From: JANQIV01 sp050117315
Lineage (GTDB): Bacteria; Bacteroidota; Ignavibacteria; Ignavibacteriales; Melioribacteraceae
Direction of reading: 5' to 3'
DNA: 64,000 nt
Assembly: GCA_050117315.1 (NCBI GenBank)
Contig: JASFMY010000018.1
Location: forward strand, 1-64,000
Positions 44,611 through 54,633 of this stretch are shown one piece after another. The translations under genes were made by a program, and so were the position numbers. Position 1 is the stretch's first letter; each line of letters starts with the position of its first letter. Below the pieces are notes generated by a model, which was not told the DNA's origin, ran no database searches, and worked only from the letters and a program-made list of their open reading frames with translations.

Positions 44611-46106
44611 TGCGGGTTTTACTATTCGTATTATTATTGTTTCTCCCTTTTAATCATTTATACCAGCAGAACTTAGATTCACTCATTACAAAAGGTTTAA
44701 AAGAGTCTTACAATTTTAATTTTGAATCGGCAGAGAAAATTTTCGATGAAATAATTGAAGATAACCTGGATTTGCCGCACGGGTATTTTTATTTATCACA
44801 ATTGAATTTATGGTTTTATATCGGCAGCAATGATTCTCTTTATCTAAAAACCTTTGATGATTATTTTCAAAAGACACAAGAATTATGCGAAAGACAAATT
44901 GAAATAGATGGAAATGAACAAGAAGCAGAATACTACCTGGGTTCGGCAAATGTTTTAAAATCTCTGTCACTAATTTATACGGGGGAATACTGGCAGGCTT
45001 TTAGGGCTGCAGATAAAGGAGTTTCTTTCTTAAAGGATTGTATTATTAACGAAGACCCAGAATTTACCGATGCTTATTTTGGGATTGGAATTACCGGTTA
45101 TACCTTCAGTTTTGTCCCTTCCTTTTATAGATATTTAATCGGTTTGTTTGGCGTTCCGTCAGATAAGGAAGAAGCGATCGGATTTTTGCAGAGAACTGCA
45201 GAAAAAGGAAAGTTTACAAAACTTGAATCCCGGTTTTATTTATCAAAAATGCTGAATGATTATTCCGCAGATTATGAAGAGTCGTTAAAAATACTAAAAA
45301 AACTCTCAGGGGAATTTGGCGGAAATCTTTTAATCAAATACCAATTGGCTGTTACAAATATTCACCTTAATAATTATAATGATGCTGAAGTAAATCTCTC
45401 GGAGATTATTAAGATCGATAATAAAAGATTTACCCAGACAAAAGCTTTATCGTATATGCTGATGGGTGACATCCTTTTTGGGCGTAATGATTTTAAGAAT
45501 TCCATAGATTATTATAAATCTTTCATTGAAAATACTAAGTCGCTGGAATATAGCGGTTACGTAAATTTTCAGATGGCTTTGTGTTACGCGATGCTGCAAA
45601 ACGAAATTGAAGCAAAAAAACATTTGCTGCTTGGACGAATCGGAAATCATGACATAGATGAAGATGTATATGCCAAAGCTAAATGCGAATATTTTTTTCA
45701 AAACGGTTTTAACAAAAATATACTCTTGCTGACTCAAGCAGAAAATTACTTAAAAGTAGGTGAAATTGAAGAAGCAAAAAAACTTTTGGGCAATGTTAAA
45801 AAATCATTAACAAGTTCAATAGAAAAAAATTATTCGAATTATCTATTTGCTGAGTTAAATTTTAGAGAAAAGAACTATGGCAGGGCTTTAGATTATTTGC
45901 AGAAAATTATTGAAACGGACCTGAAAATATTCAACTGGATAATTCCCAAATCATTTTTATTGCGTTCCAAATGTTATCTTAAGCTTAAGCAATATAACAG
46001 GGCAAAAGAGATACTGGATGAAACTGAATCAAGAAATGAGTTCGAATATGAAAGAGTGATTCAATCTCGAATAGTTAAATTAAGAGAAACGCTTCAAAAA
46101 AAGTGA
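44610..46106 (+). CDS. Exported TPR-repeat protein, unknown function
   Basis: A 498-residue protein with an N-terminal signal-like segment (MRVLLFVLLLFLPFNHLYQ) followed by helical pairs typical of tetratricopeptide repeats: ESAEKIFDEIIEDNLDLPHGYFYL, EAEYYLGSANVLKSL, TDAYFGIGITGYTFSF, and a run of later repeats to the C-terminus. TPRs bind peptides or scaffold complexes. Proteins of this kind are frequent in the periplasm of this group. It is translationally coupled to pyrG but no functional link to pyrimidine synthesis is evident. Confidence 0.7.
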   Translation: MRVLLFVLLLFLPFNHLYQQNLDSLITKGLKESYNFNFESAEKIFDEIIEDNLDLPHGYFYLSQLNLWFYIGSNDSLYLKTFDDYFQKTQELCERQIEIDGNEQEAEYYLGSANVLKSLSLIYTGEYWQAFRAADKGVSFLKDCIINEDPEFTDAYFGIGITGYTFSFVPSFYRYLIGLFGVPSDKEEAIGFLQRTAEKGKFTKLESRFYLSKMLNDYSADYEESLKILKKLSGEFGGNLLIKYQLAVTNIHLNNYNDAEVNLSEIIKIDNKRFTQTKALSYMLMGDILFGRNDFKNSIDYYKSFIENTKSLEYSGYVNFQMALCYAMLQNEIEAKKHLLLGRIGNHDIDEDVYAKAKCEYFFQNGFNKNILLLTQAENYLKVGEIEEAKKLLGNVKKSLTSSIEKNYSNYLFAELNFREKNYGRALDYLQKIIETDLKIFNWIIPKSFLLRSKCYLKLKQYNRAKEILDETESRNEFEYERVIQSRIVKLRETLQKK

Positions 46107-46196
46107 AATAATGGGTTTAATTCAAATTATTCGCTTAATAAGATCGTATTTATTTATTATATTTATTAGTTAAAAATTTACTACAAATAGTTTTTT

Positions 46197-46811
46197 ATGT
46201 ATAGGATTGCAGTTTTCGTTTCAGGCAGGGGATCAAATTTAAAATCGATCTACAATTACATAAAGAAAGAAAATCTGCGTATTGAAATTTCGGCTGTTGT
46301 TAGTAATAAATCTGATTGTCCGGCAATTACATTTTCAAAAGATAACGGTATCCCAACATTTGTGGTTAACCAAACTTCAAATGATGGAAATGTAACTTAC
46401 TCTGATTTGATAAAAATATTTAATGAAAAAGAAGTTGAATTAATTATTCTAGCCGGTTATTTGAAAAAAATTCCCGAAATATTCATAGATTCATTCGAAA
46501 ATAAAATTATAAACATTCATCCGGCACTTTTACCCTCATTCGGTGGAAAGGGAATGTATGGTATAAATGTACATAAAGCTGTTTTCGATTCATCTGCAAA
46601 AGTATCAGGGGCAACTATTCACTTTGTAAATAGTGAATACGACAAAGGAAAAATCATTGCTCAAAAATGTGTTGACTTAAACGGTGTTGCTTCGCCGGAA
46701 GAAATCGCCGGGCGGGTACTTGAAATTGAACACGAATTACTTCCGTTAGTTGTAAGACAATTTTCGGAAAATAAAATTGAAATAGCGAATAACAGGGTAT
46801 TGATAAAATAA
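46197..46811 (+). CDS. purN: Phosphoribosylglycinamide formyltransferase (PurN)
   Basis: A 204-residue formyltransferase that adds a formyl group from 10-formyl-THF to GAR in purine synthesis. It shows AVFVSGRGSNLKSIYNYI (phosphate loop), VVSNKSDCPAI, LAGYLKKIP, IINIHPALLPSFGGKGMYG (catalytic Asn and His) and GATIHFVNSEYDKGKIIAQ (catalytic Asp). It sits just before purH, the enzyme acting later in the same pathway, 14 bases apart. Confidence 0.94.
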   Translation: MYRIAVFVSGRGSNLKSIYNYIKKENLRIEISAVVSNKSDCPAITFSKDNGIPTFVVNQTSNDGNVTYSDLIKIFNEKEVELIILAGYLKKIPEIFIDSFENKIINIHPALLPSFGGKGMYGINVHKAVFDSSAKVSGATIHFVNSEYDKGKIIAQKCVDLNGVASPEEIAGRVLEIEHELLPLVVRQFSENKIEIANNRVLIK

Positions 46812-46825
46812 TTAATGGAGAGATA

Positions 46826-48343
46826 TTGAAAAAGTTTGCTCTTATTAGTGTATCGGATAAAACCGGCGTTGCAGATTTTGCAAAGAATTTAGTTGGACTT
46901 GATTATAATATTTTAGCTACGGGAAATACTGCGAAGCTTATCAAAGAAAACGGGGTTGAATGCACAGAGATTTCCGATGTTACAAATTTCCCGGAGGTGT
47001 TCAGCGGAAGAGTAAAAACTCTGCATCCGTTAATATTCGGTGGAATATTATTTCGGAGAGATCATCAAAGTGATATTGATGAAGCCGCATCAAACAGCAT
47101 TAGCCCGATTGATATTGTCTGTGTTAATCTTTACCCATTTCCGCAAGTTGTAAATAATGCGGATATTGATCTCCAAACAAAAATTGAAAATATTGATATA
47201 GGCGGACCCAGTTTAATAAGAGCAGCCGCAAAAAATTACAAGTATGTATCTGTATTAACCAACCCCAACCAGTACGGCTCTTTTATTGAAGAACTTAAAA
47301 GCGGTAGTTTAAGCCTAGATACGAGAACCAAACTTGCAAGCGAGGCCTTTACTCATACTTCATTTTACGATACTATCATCGCGGATTTTTTTGAATCGGA
47401 ATTTGATTTACCGAAAGAATACTACAGGGTAAATCTCCCTAAAAACAAAGAACTAAGGTATGGTGAAAATCCCCATCAAAAAGCTTTTATCTATGGAGAT
47501 TTCGAAAAATATTACCGGGTAATTCACGGGAAAGAATTGTCATATAATAATATTATTGATTTGCATGCTGCCGTTGAATTAGTTAAAGAACTGGATGAAT
47601 TTTCTTGTACGATAATAAAGCATACAAATCCTTGCGGTGCCGCTACTTCCGATTCCGTAATAAGTGCATATGAAAAAGCTTTATCGTGTGATCCTACTTC
47701 ATCTTTCGGGGGTATAGTTGCATTTAACAATAAAGTAGACAAACAAACGGCAGAAAAATTAAACGAAATATTTCTTGAAATAGTTACTGCACCTGATTTT
47801 GATGACGATGCTCTGGAGATTCTGCAGAAAAAGAAAAACAGAAGGCTGGTAAAGTATATCAGCTCCAGACAAGATGACAAATTTATAATTAAGAACATCC
47901 CCGGGAGCTTAATTGTTCAGGAAAAAGATAACTCAGTTTTGAACGATATTGAATTAAAATTGGTTACAGAAAAAAGTTATTCTGAGGATGAGTTAAAAGA
48001 CTTAAAATTTGCATGGGTAATTTGCAAGCATGTAAAATCGAACGCGATTGTTTATGTGAAAGATCAAAAAGCAATAGGAGTAGGGGCAGGGCAGATGTCG
48101 CGGATTGATTCTTCGAAGATTGCAGCTATAAAAGCTAAAGAATTCGGGCATGACTTAAAAGGAGCTGTTGCTGCATCGGATGCATTCTTCCCGTTTCCGG
48201 ATGGAGTAATTGAAATTGCGTCTAGCGGAATAACAAGTATTATTCAGCCCGGTGGTTCTGTTAGAGATAATGAGGTTATAGAAGCCGCTAATAAAAATAA
48301 TATCTCAATGATTTTTACCGGAATCAGAAATTTTAAACACTAA
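46826..48343 (+). CDS. purH: Bifunctional AICAR transformylase/IMP cyclohydrolase (PurH)
   Basis: A 505-residue PurH catalysing the last two purine steps. The N-terminal MGS-like cyclohydrolase domain has ALISVSDKTGVADFAKNL, TGNTAKLIKENG, GRVKTLHPLIFGGIL and NIDIGGPSLIRAAAKN. The transformylase domain has LRYGENPHQKA, IKHTNPCGAATS, DPTSSFGGIVAFN, KHVKSNAIVYVKD, GAGQMSRIDS and AASDAFFPFPDGVE-like and IQPGGSVRD motifs. The start is TTG with GGAGAG upstream. It lies eight bases before mreB, so purine and rod-shape genes may share a transcript. Confidence 0.95.
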   Translation: MKKFALISVSDKTGVADFAKNLVGLDYNILATGNTAKLIKENGVECTEISDVTNFPEVFSGRVKTLHPLIFGGILFRRDHQSDIDEAASNSISPIDIVCVNLYPFPQVVNNADIDLQTKIENIDIGGPSLIRAAAKNYKYVSVLTNPNQYGSFIEELKSGSLSLDTRTKLASEAFTHTSFYDTIIADFFESEFDLPKEYYRVNLPKNKELRYGENPHQKAFIYGDFEKYYRVIHGKELSYNNIIDLHAAVELVKELDEFSCTIIKHTNPCGAATSDSVISAYEKALSCDPTSSFGGIVAFNNKVDKQTAEKLNEIFLEIVTAPDFDDDALEILQKKKNRRLVKYISSRQDDKFIIKNIPGSLIVQEKDNSVLNDIELKLVTEKSYSEDELKDLKFAWVICKHVKSNAIVYVKDQKAIGVGAGQMSRIDSSKIAAIKAKEFGHDLKGAVAASDAFFPFPDGVIEIASSGITSIIQPGGSVRDNEVIEAANKNNISMIFTGIRNFKH

Positions 48344-48351
48344 GAGGTTAT

Positions 48352-49377
48352 ATGGGAATTTTTGACATTTTTACTTCAGATGTCGCAATAGACCTTGGTA
48401 CGGCAAATACTCTTATTTACGTAAAAGGGAAAGGTATAGTGTTAAACGAACCTTCAATAGTTGCCTTCGACAGAAATACAAAAAGAATAATTGCCCTTGG
48501 AAATGAAGCAAAAGAAATGCAGGGAAGAGAACACCGTGAAATAAGGGTAACAAGGCCCATGAGGGACGGTGTAATTGCAGATTTTGAAATAGCCGAGGGA
48601 ATGATAAGGGCTTTTATCAAAAAGGTTGTTACAAGTGCTTTAGCAAGCAGGAGAATTATTATTGCAGTTCCCAGCGGGGTTACCGAAGTAGAAAAAAGAG
48701 CTGTAAGAGATGCGGCCGAGCATGCAGGCGCAAAAGAAGTTCATTTAATTGCCGAACCGATGGCGGCTGCGATAGGAATCGGGATTGAAGTTGATGCTCC
48801 CGTTGGCAATATGGTTATAGATATTGGCGGCGGTACCACTGAGATTGCTGTTATTGCCCTCTCAGGCATTGTTAATGAAGAGTCAATTAGAATTGCTGGC
48901 GATGAAATGAATAATGCTATAATGCAATTCTTCAAAAAAAGTTACAATTTATTGATAGGTGAAAGAACAGCGGAATCCATTAAGTGTGAAGTTGGTTCAG
49001 CAGTCCCATTAAAAGAAGAAATTACAATTCATGTTAAAGGAAGGGATCTGGTTGGCGGTATTCCCAAAACAGCCGAAGTAAGTTCTGTTGAAATTAGGGA
49101 AGCCTTAAATGAAAACATAACACAAATGGTAGAGTCCGTGAAACAAACATTGGAACGTACTCCCCCGGAACTTTCAGCCGATATTCTAGATCGCGGCGTT
49201 ATGATAACGGGTGGAGGTGCTTTGTTAAAAGGGCTTGATGAAAGAATAAGAATGGAGACAAACTTGCCTGTCCACGTTTCGGATGATCCTTTAACTGCCG
49301 TTGCAAGAGGTGCAGGTAAAGCTATCGAAAACATAAATAAATATTCAAAGGTATTTATACGTAAAAGAACTTACTAA
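48352..49377 (+). CDS. mreB: MreB, rod-shape actin homologue
   Basis: A 341-residue MreB with the actin-fold ATP motifs: IDLGTANTLIYVKGKGIV (phosphate 1), VIDIGGGTTEIAVIAL (phosphate 2) and GVMITGGGALLKGLDERI (adenosine). MreB filaments guide the elongasome along the inner membrane to keep rod shape. It leads mreB-mreC-mreD-mrdA-rodA, all closely packed or overlapping, and shares its stop with the mreC start. Confidence 0.96.
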   Translation: MGIFDIFTSDVAIDLGTANTLIYVKGKGIVLNEPSIVAFDRNTKRIIALGNEAKEMQGREHREIRVTRPMRDGVIADFEIAEGMIRAFIKKVVTSALASRRIIIAVPSGVTEVEKRAVRDAAEHAGAKEVHLIAEPMAAAIGIGIEVDAPVGNMVIDIGGGTTEIAVIALSGIVNEESIRIAGDEMNNAIMQFFKKSYNLLIGERTAESIKCEVGSAVPLKEEITIHVKGRDLVGGIPKTAEVSSVEIREALNENITQMVESVKQTLERTPPELSADILDRGVMITGGGALLKGLDERIRMETNLPVHVSDDPLTAVARGAGKAIENINKYSKVFIRKRTY

Positions 49378-50207
49378 TGTTAAATTTTATTAAGAACTTC
49401 TATCAAAACTTTAGAGAATATATTGTTCTTATATTATTGCTTTTAATCAGCCTATCTTTTTTGCCTCTAAATAAAAACCAGTCCGTTCAAAAAATAAAAA
49501 CATTCGCATTCGGAAGTTTTGCTTTATTAAATTCCGTAGTTTCGGAAATTCCAAGCATATTTTCCAACGAAGATGAGTTAAACAAACTAAGGAAGTTAAA
49601 CGCCGAGTTAATGCTGCAGCTAAATAAGCTCAGAGAATACGGTATTGAAAATAATAAATTAAGGAATTTGCTTACCTATGTTGATACTTCCGGGACAGAT
49701 CTTTTCCCGGCAAGAATAATCTCTACTCTAGTTACAAAGGTTCAGGGAAATTTTATTATTAACAAAGGACGGTTGGACAGTATTAAAATTGGGATGCCTG
49801 TTATTAATGATCTCGGCTTAGTGGGAATAATAATTAATGTTGCCGATAACTATTCTTTAGTGCGTTCTCTACAAAATGTGAATTTTAAAGTTTCAGTAAG
49901 AAACCAGATTACTAATGTTAATGGTGTTTTAAGCTGGGACGGCAATAATCTTGTAATAAAAAATATTCCTACCACTTATGAAATGAACGTAGGCGATAGA
50001 ATTGTTTCATCCGATTTCAGCACTCTTTTCCCTCCCTCAATTCCTATTGGTGTTGTGCAAAAAAAGGAGGAAACAATATCGGGTATTTTAAGTAACATAG
50101 TTGTAAAGCCCTTTGCGGAATTATCAAAAATAAAAAACGTACTTGTAATGGATGTAGTGCCAAGCAGGCAGATTGACAGTCTTGAAATGAATCTACTTAT
50201 TAGATGA
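49377..50207 (+). CDS. mreC: MreC, rod-shape protein
   Basis: A 276-residue MreC: one N-terminal membrane helix (about residues 13-30), a coiled coil (NEDELNKLRKLNAELMLQLNKLRE) and the paired beta domain with FIINKGRLDSIKIGMPVIND, LGLVGIIINVADNYSLVRSL and DRIVSSDFSTLFPPSIPIGVV. It links MreB and MreD inside with PBP2 in the periplasm. It overlaps mreB by one base and mreD by four. Confidence 0.93.
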   Translation: MLNFIKNFYQNFREYIVLILLLLISLSFLPLNKNQSVQKIKTFAFGSFALLNSVVSEIPSIFSNEDELNKLRKLNAELMLQLNKLREYGIENNKLRNLLTYVDTSGTDLFPARIISTLVTKVQGNFIINKGRLDSIKIGMPVINDLGLVGIIINVADNYSLVRSLQNVNFKVSVRNQITNVNGVLSWDGNNLVIKNIPTTYEMNVGDRIVSSDFSTLFPPSIPIGVVQKKEETISGILSNIVVKPFAELSKIKNVLVMDVVPSRQIDSLEMNLLIR

Positions 50208-50698
50208 ATAATTTTCAAAAATACATATTGCCTCTCATAATATTTATCCCGCTGGGAGTGATTCAATTAACGTTGATTCCACTAATGTCAGTTGACTTTA
50301 TAGTCCCTGATTTAATTATAATTTATCTAGTTTATCTTACGTTAAAAAACGGGCAGATATACGGCACAGTATACGGTTTTGTCTTCGGCTTTTTATTTGA
50401 TCTAATTTCCGGCGGTCTGCTTGGCAGTTCCATGTTTGCAAAAACATTATCTGCATTTGTAGCCGGTTTTTTTTACAAAGAAAAAAAACTTGAAGAAAAC
50501 CTGAATGTTTTTACCCTTTCTTTTATAGTTTTGATAAGTGCATTTATCAATTCGGTTTTTTATTCTTTAATCGGGGCAAATCAAATTCCTGTAAGTTTTT
50601 TCAGTATTGTTTTTATTCACGGATTTTTGCCGGCAGTATATACTACTTTTATAAGTTTCCCTTTGAGTATTTCGGGGATAGGTAGAAGATTTATATGA
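50204..50698 (+). CDS. mreD: MreD, rod-shape membrane protein
   Basis: A 164-residue protein with about five or six membrane helices and FVFGFLFDLISGGLLGSSMFAKTL, which is characteristic of MreD. It forms the membrane core between MreC and RodA/PBP2. Sequence conservation in MreD is low; the call rests on hydrophobic pattern, this motif and position between mreC and mrdA. Confidence 0.88.
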   Translation: MNNFQKYILPLIIFIPLGVIQLTLIPLMSVDFIVPDLIIIYLVYLTLKNGQIYGTVYGFVFGFLFDLISGGLLGSSMFAKTLSAFVAGFFYKEKKLEENLNVFTLSFIVLISAFINSVFYSLIGANQIPVSFFSIVFIHGFLPAVYTTFISFPLSISGIGRRFI

Positions 50699-52500
50699 TA
50701 GTAGAAGAACAAAATATCGGCTCATCGGCACGACACAGAATTTTATTTGTGATAGTGCTTTTTTTTATCTCTATGATTTTTTTCCAGTTGTTCAAAATGC
50801 AGATACTTGACAGTGAAAATTACCAGGTTAAATCGAATGAAAATAGTATAAAAAAAGTTACAATTGATCCGCCGAGGGGAATTTTATTCGACAGAAATTT
50901 TAGAATTTTAGTTAGCAATAAACCGTCTTATACGGTTGAAATTCTGCCTTCGGAATATGATGATAAACATAACGCTGTTTTAGAGACGGCTTTAAAAGTA
51001 AATAAAGGTTTTGTTAGAAATTTATTAAACGATAAAAAAGGATACTCAAAATTTATACCGAGGAAAATTAAAAGGGATGTTGAGTTTTCCACAGTCTCTT
51101 GGATTGAAGAAAATAAAAACGATTTGTCCGGTATTGATTACAAAATTGAGTATCAAAGAGATTATTCGTTCGGAATTTACGGTTCCCACGTCTTTGGATA
51201 TATAAAAGAAATTTCACCCGAACAGCTTAAGAAAGAATCTGATATATATTCAATTGGCGATTACGTTGGTTTTTCAGGTATTGAAAAAAGGTACGAGAAA
51301 AAACTTAGAGGAACAGAAGGTGCAAAGTATGTGCTTGTTGATGCAAAACAAAAAACAGTTAACCAGTATTTAAAAGGCAGAAACGATGTGGAGACTGTTA
51401 AGGGAAGTGATTTAGTTTTAACATTGGATTACGATACTCAAAAAAAAGCTGAAGAATTATTTGAAGGGAAGAAAGGCGCATTGGCGGCAATAGAACCTGC
51501 TACGGGTGAAATAATTGCACTGGTAAGTGCGCCGTATTTTGAATTGTCTGATCTTGGCGGTGTTACTACTACAGACAAATGGAAACAGTTAACCAATGAT
51601 CCGGATAAACCTTTATTTAATAGAGCAACGATGTCAATATATCCTCCCGGCTCTACGTTTAAGATGGTTACTGCAATTGCGGCTTTGGAAGAGGGAATTA
51701 TAACACCCGATTATACCATCACTTGCAGGGGATCATTTTTTTATGGTGATCGTACTTTTAAGTGTGACCATGTTCACGGTAAAACGGATCTTATTAAATC
51801 AATTGAAGAATCATGCAACGTTTATTATTACCAGTTGATACTTAAACTCGGTTTAGACAAATGGAGTGAGTACGCTAGTAAATTCGGCTTTGGCTCAAAA
51901 ACCGGTTATGATCTGGGAGAAGAAATTGCAGGGATATTGCCGACTACAGAATATTACGATAAAAAATTGGGCAAAGGAAATTGGACCAAGGGATTAACGA
52001 TAAACCTGAGTATAGGGCAGGGAGAAATAAGCGCAACACCGCTTCAGTTAGCTCAATACACGGCAACAATTGCAATGAAAGGAGTATCATCAACTCCCCA
52101 CTTGGTTAAAGGCATGATAGACAGTCATAGCAATAATTTTGTTCCTTTTGAATTTCCCAAGAGTAGTAACAAAATAAGTGCAGAAACTTATGACATAGTT
52201 AATGAAGCGATGCTGAGAGTTGTTCATGGTAAAGGAACTGCAACGCGTATAAAAATACCGGGTGTTAAAATTGCGGGTAAAACAGGGACGGCGCAGAATC
52301 CGTTTGGTAAAAATCATGCTGTTTTTATAGCTTATGCGCCGTTTGAAAATCCGCAAATAGCCGTTGCAGTTATTGTAGAGAATGTTGGTTACGGTAGTAG
52401 CCACGCTGCACCTATTGCAAGAGATATAATCAAAACTTATTTAAGGGTTCACGATAATAAAATTACATCCAAAATAGCTTTAATAAGTAATAATGATTAA
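50695..52500 (+). CDS. mrdA: PBP2 (MrdA), elongation transpeptidase
   Basis: A 601-residue class B penicillin-binding protein. One N-terminal membrane helix (about 16-34), the dimerisation domain with PPRGILFDRNFRILVSN and RDYSFGIYGSHVFGYI, and a transpeptidase domain with PGSTFKMV (Ser320, Lys323), SCN in EESCNVYYYQ, and KTGT (Lys529-Gly531). It cross-links new peptidoglycan during elongation with RodA. It overlaps mreD and rodA. Confidence 0.95.
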   Translation: MIVEEQNIGSSARHRILFVIVLFFISMIFFQLFKMQILDSENYQVKSNENSIKKVTIDPPRGILFDRNFRILVSNKPSYTVEILPSEYDDKHNAVLETALKVNKGFVRNLLNDKKGYSKFIPRKIKRDVEFSTVSWIEENKNDLSGIDYKIEYQRDYSFGIYGSHVFGYIKEISPEQLKKESDIYSIGDYVGFSGIEKRYEKKLRGTEGAKYVLVDAKQKTVNQYLKGRNDVETVKGSDLVLTLDYDTQKKAEELFEGKKGALAAIEPATGEIIALVSAPYFELSDLGGVTTTDKWKQLTNDPDKPLFNRATMSIYPPGSTFKMVTAIAALEEGIITPDYTITCRGSFFYGDRTFKCDHVHGKTDLIKSIEESCNVYYYQLILKLGLDKWSEYASKFGFGSKTGYDLGEEIAGILPTTEYYDKKLGKGNWTKGLTINLSIGQGEISATPLQLAQYTATIAMKGVSSTPHLVKGMIDSHSNNFVPFEFPKSSNKISAETYDIVNEAMLRVVHGKGTATRIKIPGVKIAGKTGTAQNPFGKNHAVFIAYAPFENPQIAVAVIVENVGYGSSHAAPIARDIIKTYLRVHDNKITSKIALISNND

Positions 52501-53731
52501 AGAATCTGTTGAATATAAAATAAATGATAAGTTTGATTTTACAATCTTCGTCCCGGTTATTGTGCTTATTATTTCCGGTCTTGTTGCCATTTATAGTTCT
52601 ACGTTAAATCACCCGACTGCATCAGGTAATTTTAACAAGCAGTTGATCTGGTCAATAATTTCTATAGTTGTATTTTTTGCTGTCTATTATCTACCCCCTC
52701 TAACCTTTAGATTTTCGTCTCTCCCGATTTATTTGACATCTATAATTCTGTTATTTATAGTTATTTTTATAGGCTCAAGGGTTTCCGGTGCAAAAAGCTG
52801 GATTTCTTTCGGCTCTGTCGGTTTTCAGCCTTCTGAATTCGCAAAAGTAGGTTTAATACTATATTTGGCGTATTGGCTAACTAAAAAGAAACGGGATATT
52901 AATAAAATCCAAAATTTATTAATGGGTTTTGCAATAGGGCTGCTGCCGATATTATTGATTATGCTTCAACCCGATATGGGAACCGCACTGGTCTTCGGTT
53001 TCATTTCTCTTGCAATGATATTTTGGGCCGGTATTAGTTTGTTCGGGTTGTTTATAGTACTTTCTCCCGCATTGGTTATTTTTGCTTCTTTATTCGGAAC
53101 AGTTGCTCATATTGTTTCACTATTATTTGTAATCTTTGCCCTGGTTCTATTCAAAAGAAATTTATTTATAAGCGGAACAATATTTGTAGCGAACATGGCT
53201 GCAAGCTATTTCTTTGATTTTGCAGTAGGTCTTTTACAACCACACCAGCAGAAAAGAATTTTTTCATTTATTAATCCTTATTCCGACCCTCTAGGCAGCG
53301 GTTATAATTCACTTCAGGCAAAAGTAGCAATCGGATCGGGCGGTTTATTCGGCAAAGGATTTTTAGAAGGAAACCAAACTCAGCTCAGGTTTATCCCTGC
53401 GCAGTGGACGGATTTTATATTTTGCGTTATAGGTGAAGAGTTTGGTTTTATCGGAAGCTTAATAGTTATAACCATGTTTATGATTCTTTTTTTAAGAATG
53501 GTAAAATTGGCCTCGAGTGCAAAAGACGGTTTCAGCAGTTTGATTGTTGTGGGAATACTCACATTATTTTTTGCTCATTTTGTAATAAATATAGGAATGA
53601 ATACCGGGATTGCCCCGGTAATAGGCATTCCCTTACCTTTTCTTAGTTACGGGGGAAGTTCATTACTGGTAAATATGATACTACTCGGCATAACATTAAA
53701 TATATATAAAAACAGGGTTACACATACATAA
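52493..53731 (+). CDS. rodA: RodA, SEDS-family peptidoglycan polymerase
   Basis: A 412-residue SEDS protein with about ten membrane helices. It has GAKSWISFGSVGFQPSEFAK (with the conserved Glu), MLQPDMGTALVFGF, GSGYNSLQAKVAIGSGGLFGKGF, FIPAQWTDFIFCVIGEEFGFIGS (catalytic Asp region, partly quoted) and GIPLPFLSYGGSSLL. RodA polymerises lipid II glycan strands as partner of PBP2. It overlaps mrdA by eight bases and ends the rod-shape set. Confidence 0.95.
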   Translation: MIKESVEYKINDKFDFTIFVPVIVLIISGLVAIYSSTLNHPTASGNFNKQLIWSIISIVVFFAVYYLPPLTFRFSSLPIYLTSIILLFIVIFIGSRVSGAKSWISFGSVGFQPSEFAKVGLILYLAYWLTKKKRDINKIQNLLMGFAIGLLPILLIMLQPDMGTALVFGFISLAMIFWAGISLFGLFIVLSPALVIFASLFGTVAHIVSLLFVIFALVLFKRNLFISGTIFVANMAASYFFDFAVGLLQPHQQKRIFSFINPYSDPLGSGYNSLQAKVAIGSGGLFGKGFLEGNQTQLRFIPAQWTDFIFCVIGEEFGFIGSLIVITMFMILFLRMVKLASSAKDGFSSLIVVGILTLFFAHFVINIGMNTGIAPVIGIPLPFLSYGGSSLLVNMILLGITLNIYKNRVTHT

Positions 53732-53741
53732 AAGGTAAAAG

Positions 53742-54554
53742 ATGAAAGCTATTGACAAACTCAGGAAAAAAATAAAGGAACAGAAGCACATTTGTGTCGG
53801 GCTTGATACCGACATAAACAAGATACCGTTACATCTTCAAAGCCGGAAGAATGCCGTCATTGAGTTTAATAAATTGATTATTGAATATACAAAAGAGAAC
53901 TGTGCAGCATATAAAATTAATTTTGCCTTTTATGAATGCAGGGGGTTAGATGGAATCAAAGAGTTGGAAGCAACTATTAAAATGATTCCTGAAGATATCT
54001 TAATAATTGCAGATGCTAAAAGGGGAGATATAGGCAACACCTCCAGGATGTACGCCAGCGCTGTGTTTGATTACTATAATTGCGATGCAATTACGTTGCA
54101 TCCCTATATGGGGTCGGATTCTATTTCACCCTTTCTCAAATATGAAGATAAACTAAATTTTATTTTAGCGTTAACTTCAAATAAAGGTGCAAACGATTTT
54201 GAAAAACAAGAATTGCGAAAAGGTGGAAAATTATTTCAGCTTGTTATAAAAAAAACAGTTGAATGGAACACGAGTAACAATTGCGGTTTCGTTGTTGGCG
54301 CTACCCAGCCCGAGGAACTTGAAGAAAATATCGATTTGTTAGAAAAACTTCCTGTTCTGCTTCCCGGTGTTGGTGCCCAGGGTGGCGACATGGAAGAAAT
54401 AGTTAGAATTTTCCAGAAGAATATTCATAATGATTTTCTGATTAATATAAGCAGGGGACTGATCTATGCGGACTCATCTGAGAATTTTGCGAAAAAAGCA
54501 GGTGAATTGTTGATTGATTCTAACAATAAAATAATGCAAATAATCAACAATTGA
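53742..54554 (+). CDS. pyrF: Orotidine 5'-phosphate decarboxylase (type 2)
   Basis: A 270-residue PyrF that decarboxylates OMP to UMP. It has HICVGLDTDI near the start, KINFAFYE, and the catalytic IIADAKRGDIGNTS (Lys-Asp charge network), then DAITLHPYMGSDSI and LPGVGAQGGDMEEI (phosphate site). The length and spacing fit the longer subfamily 2. It follows rodA by ten bases and is likely the last gene of this transcript, which would join pyrimidine synthesis with the wall operon. Confidence 0.94.
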   Translation: MKAIDKLRKKIKEQKHICVGLDTDINKIPLHLQSRKNAVIEFNKLIIEYTKENCAAYKINFAFYECRGLDGIKELEATIKMIPEDILIIADAKRGDIGNTSRMYASAVFDYYNCDAITLHPYMGSDSISPFLKYEDKLNFILALTSNKGANDFEKQELRKGGKLFQLVIKKTVEWNTSNNCGFVVGATQPEELEENIDLLEKLPVLLPGVGAQGGDMEEIVRIFQKNIHNDFLINISRGLIYADSSENFAKKAGELLIDSNNKIMQIINN

Positions 54555-54633
54555 GATTTGCAATTATTATAAATTTTATCCTATATTAATTAGTATAATC
54601 ATATCCTTCTTTAGCCAAATACAAAACGCCAGG

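Noticed and set aside
48417..49334. Several minus-strand open frames inside mreB
   Set aside because: They mirror the codon pattern of mreB, have no ribosome sites and no family likeness.
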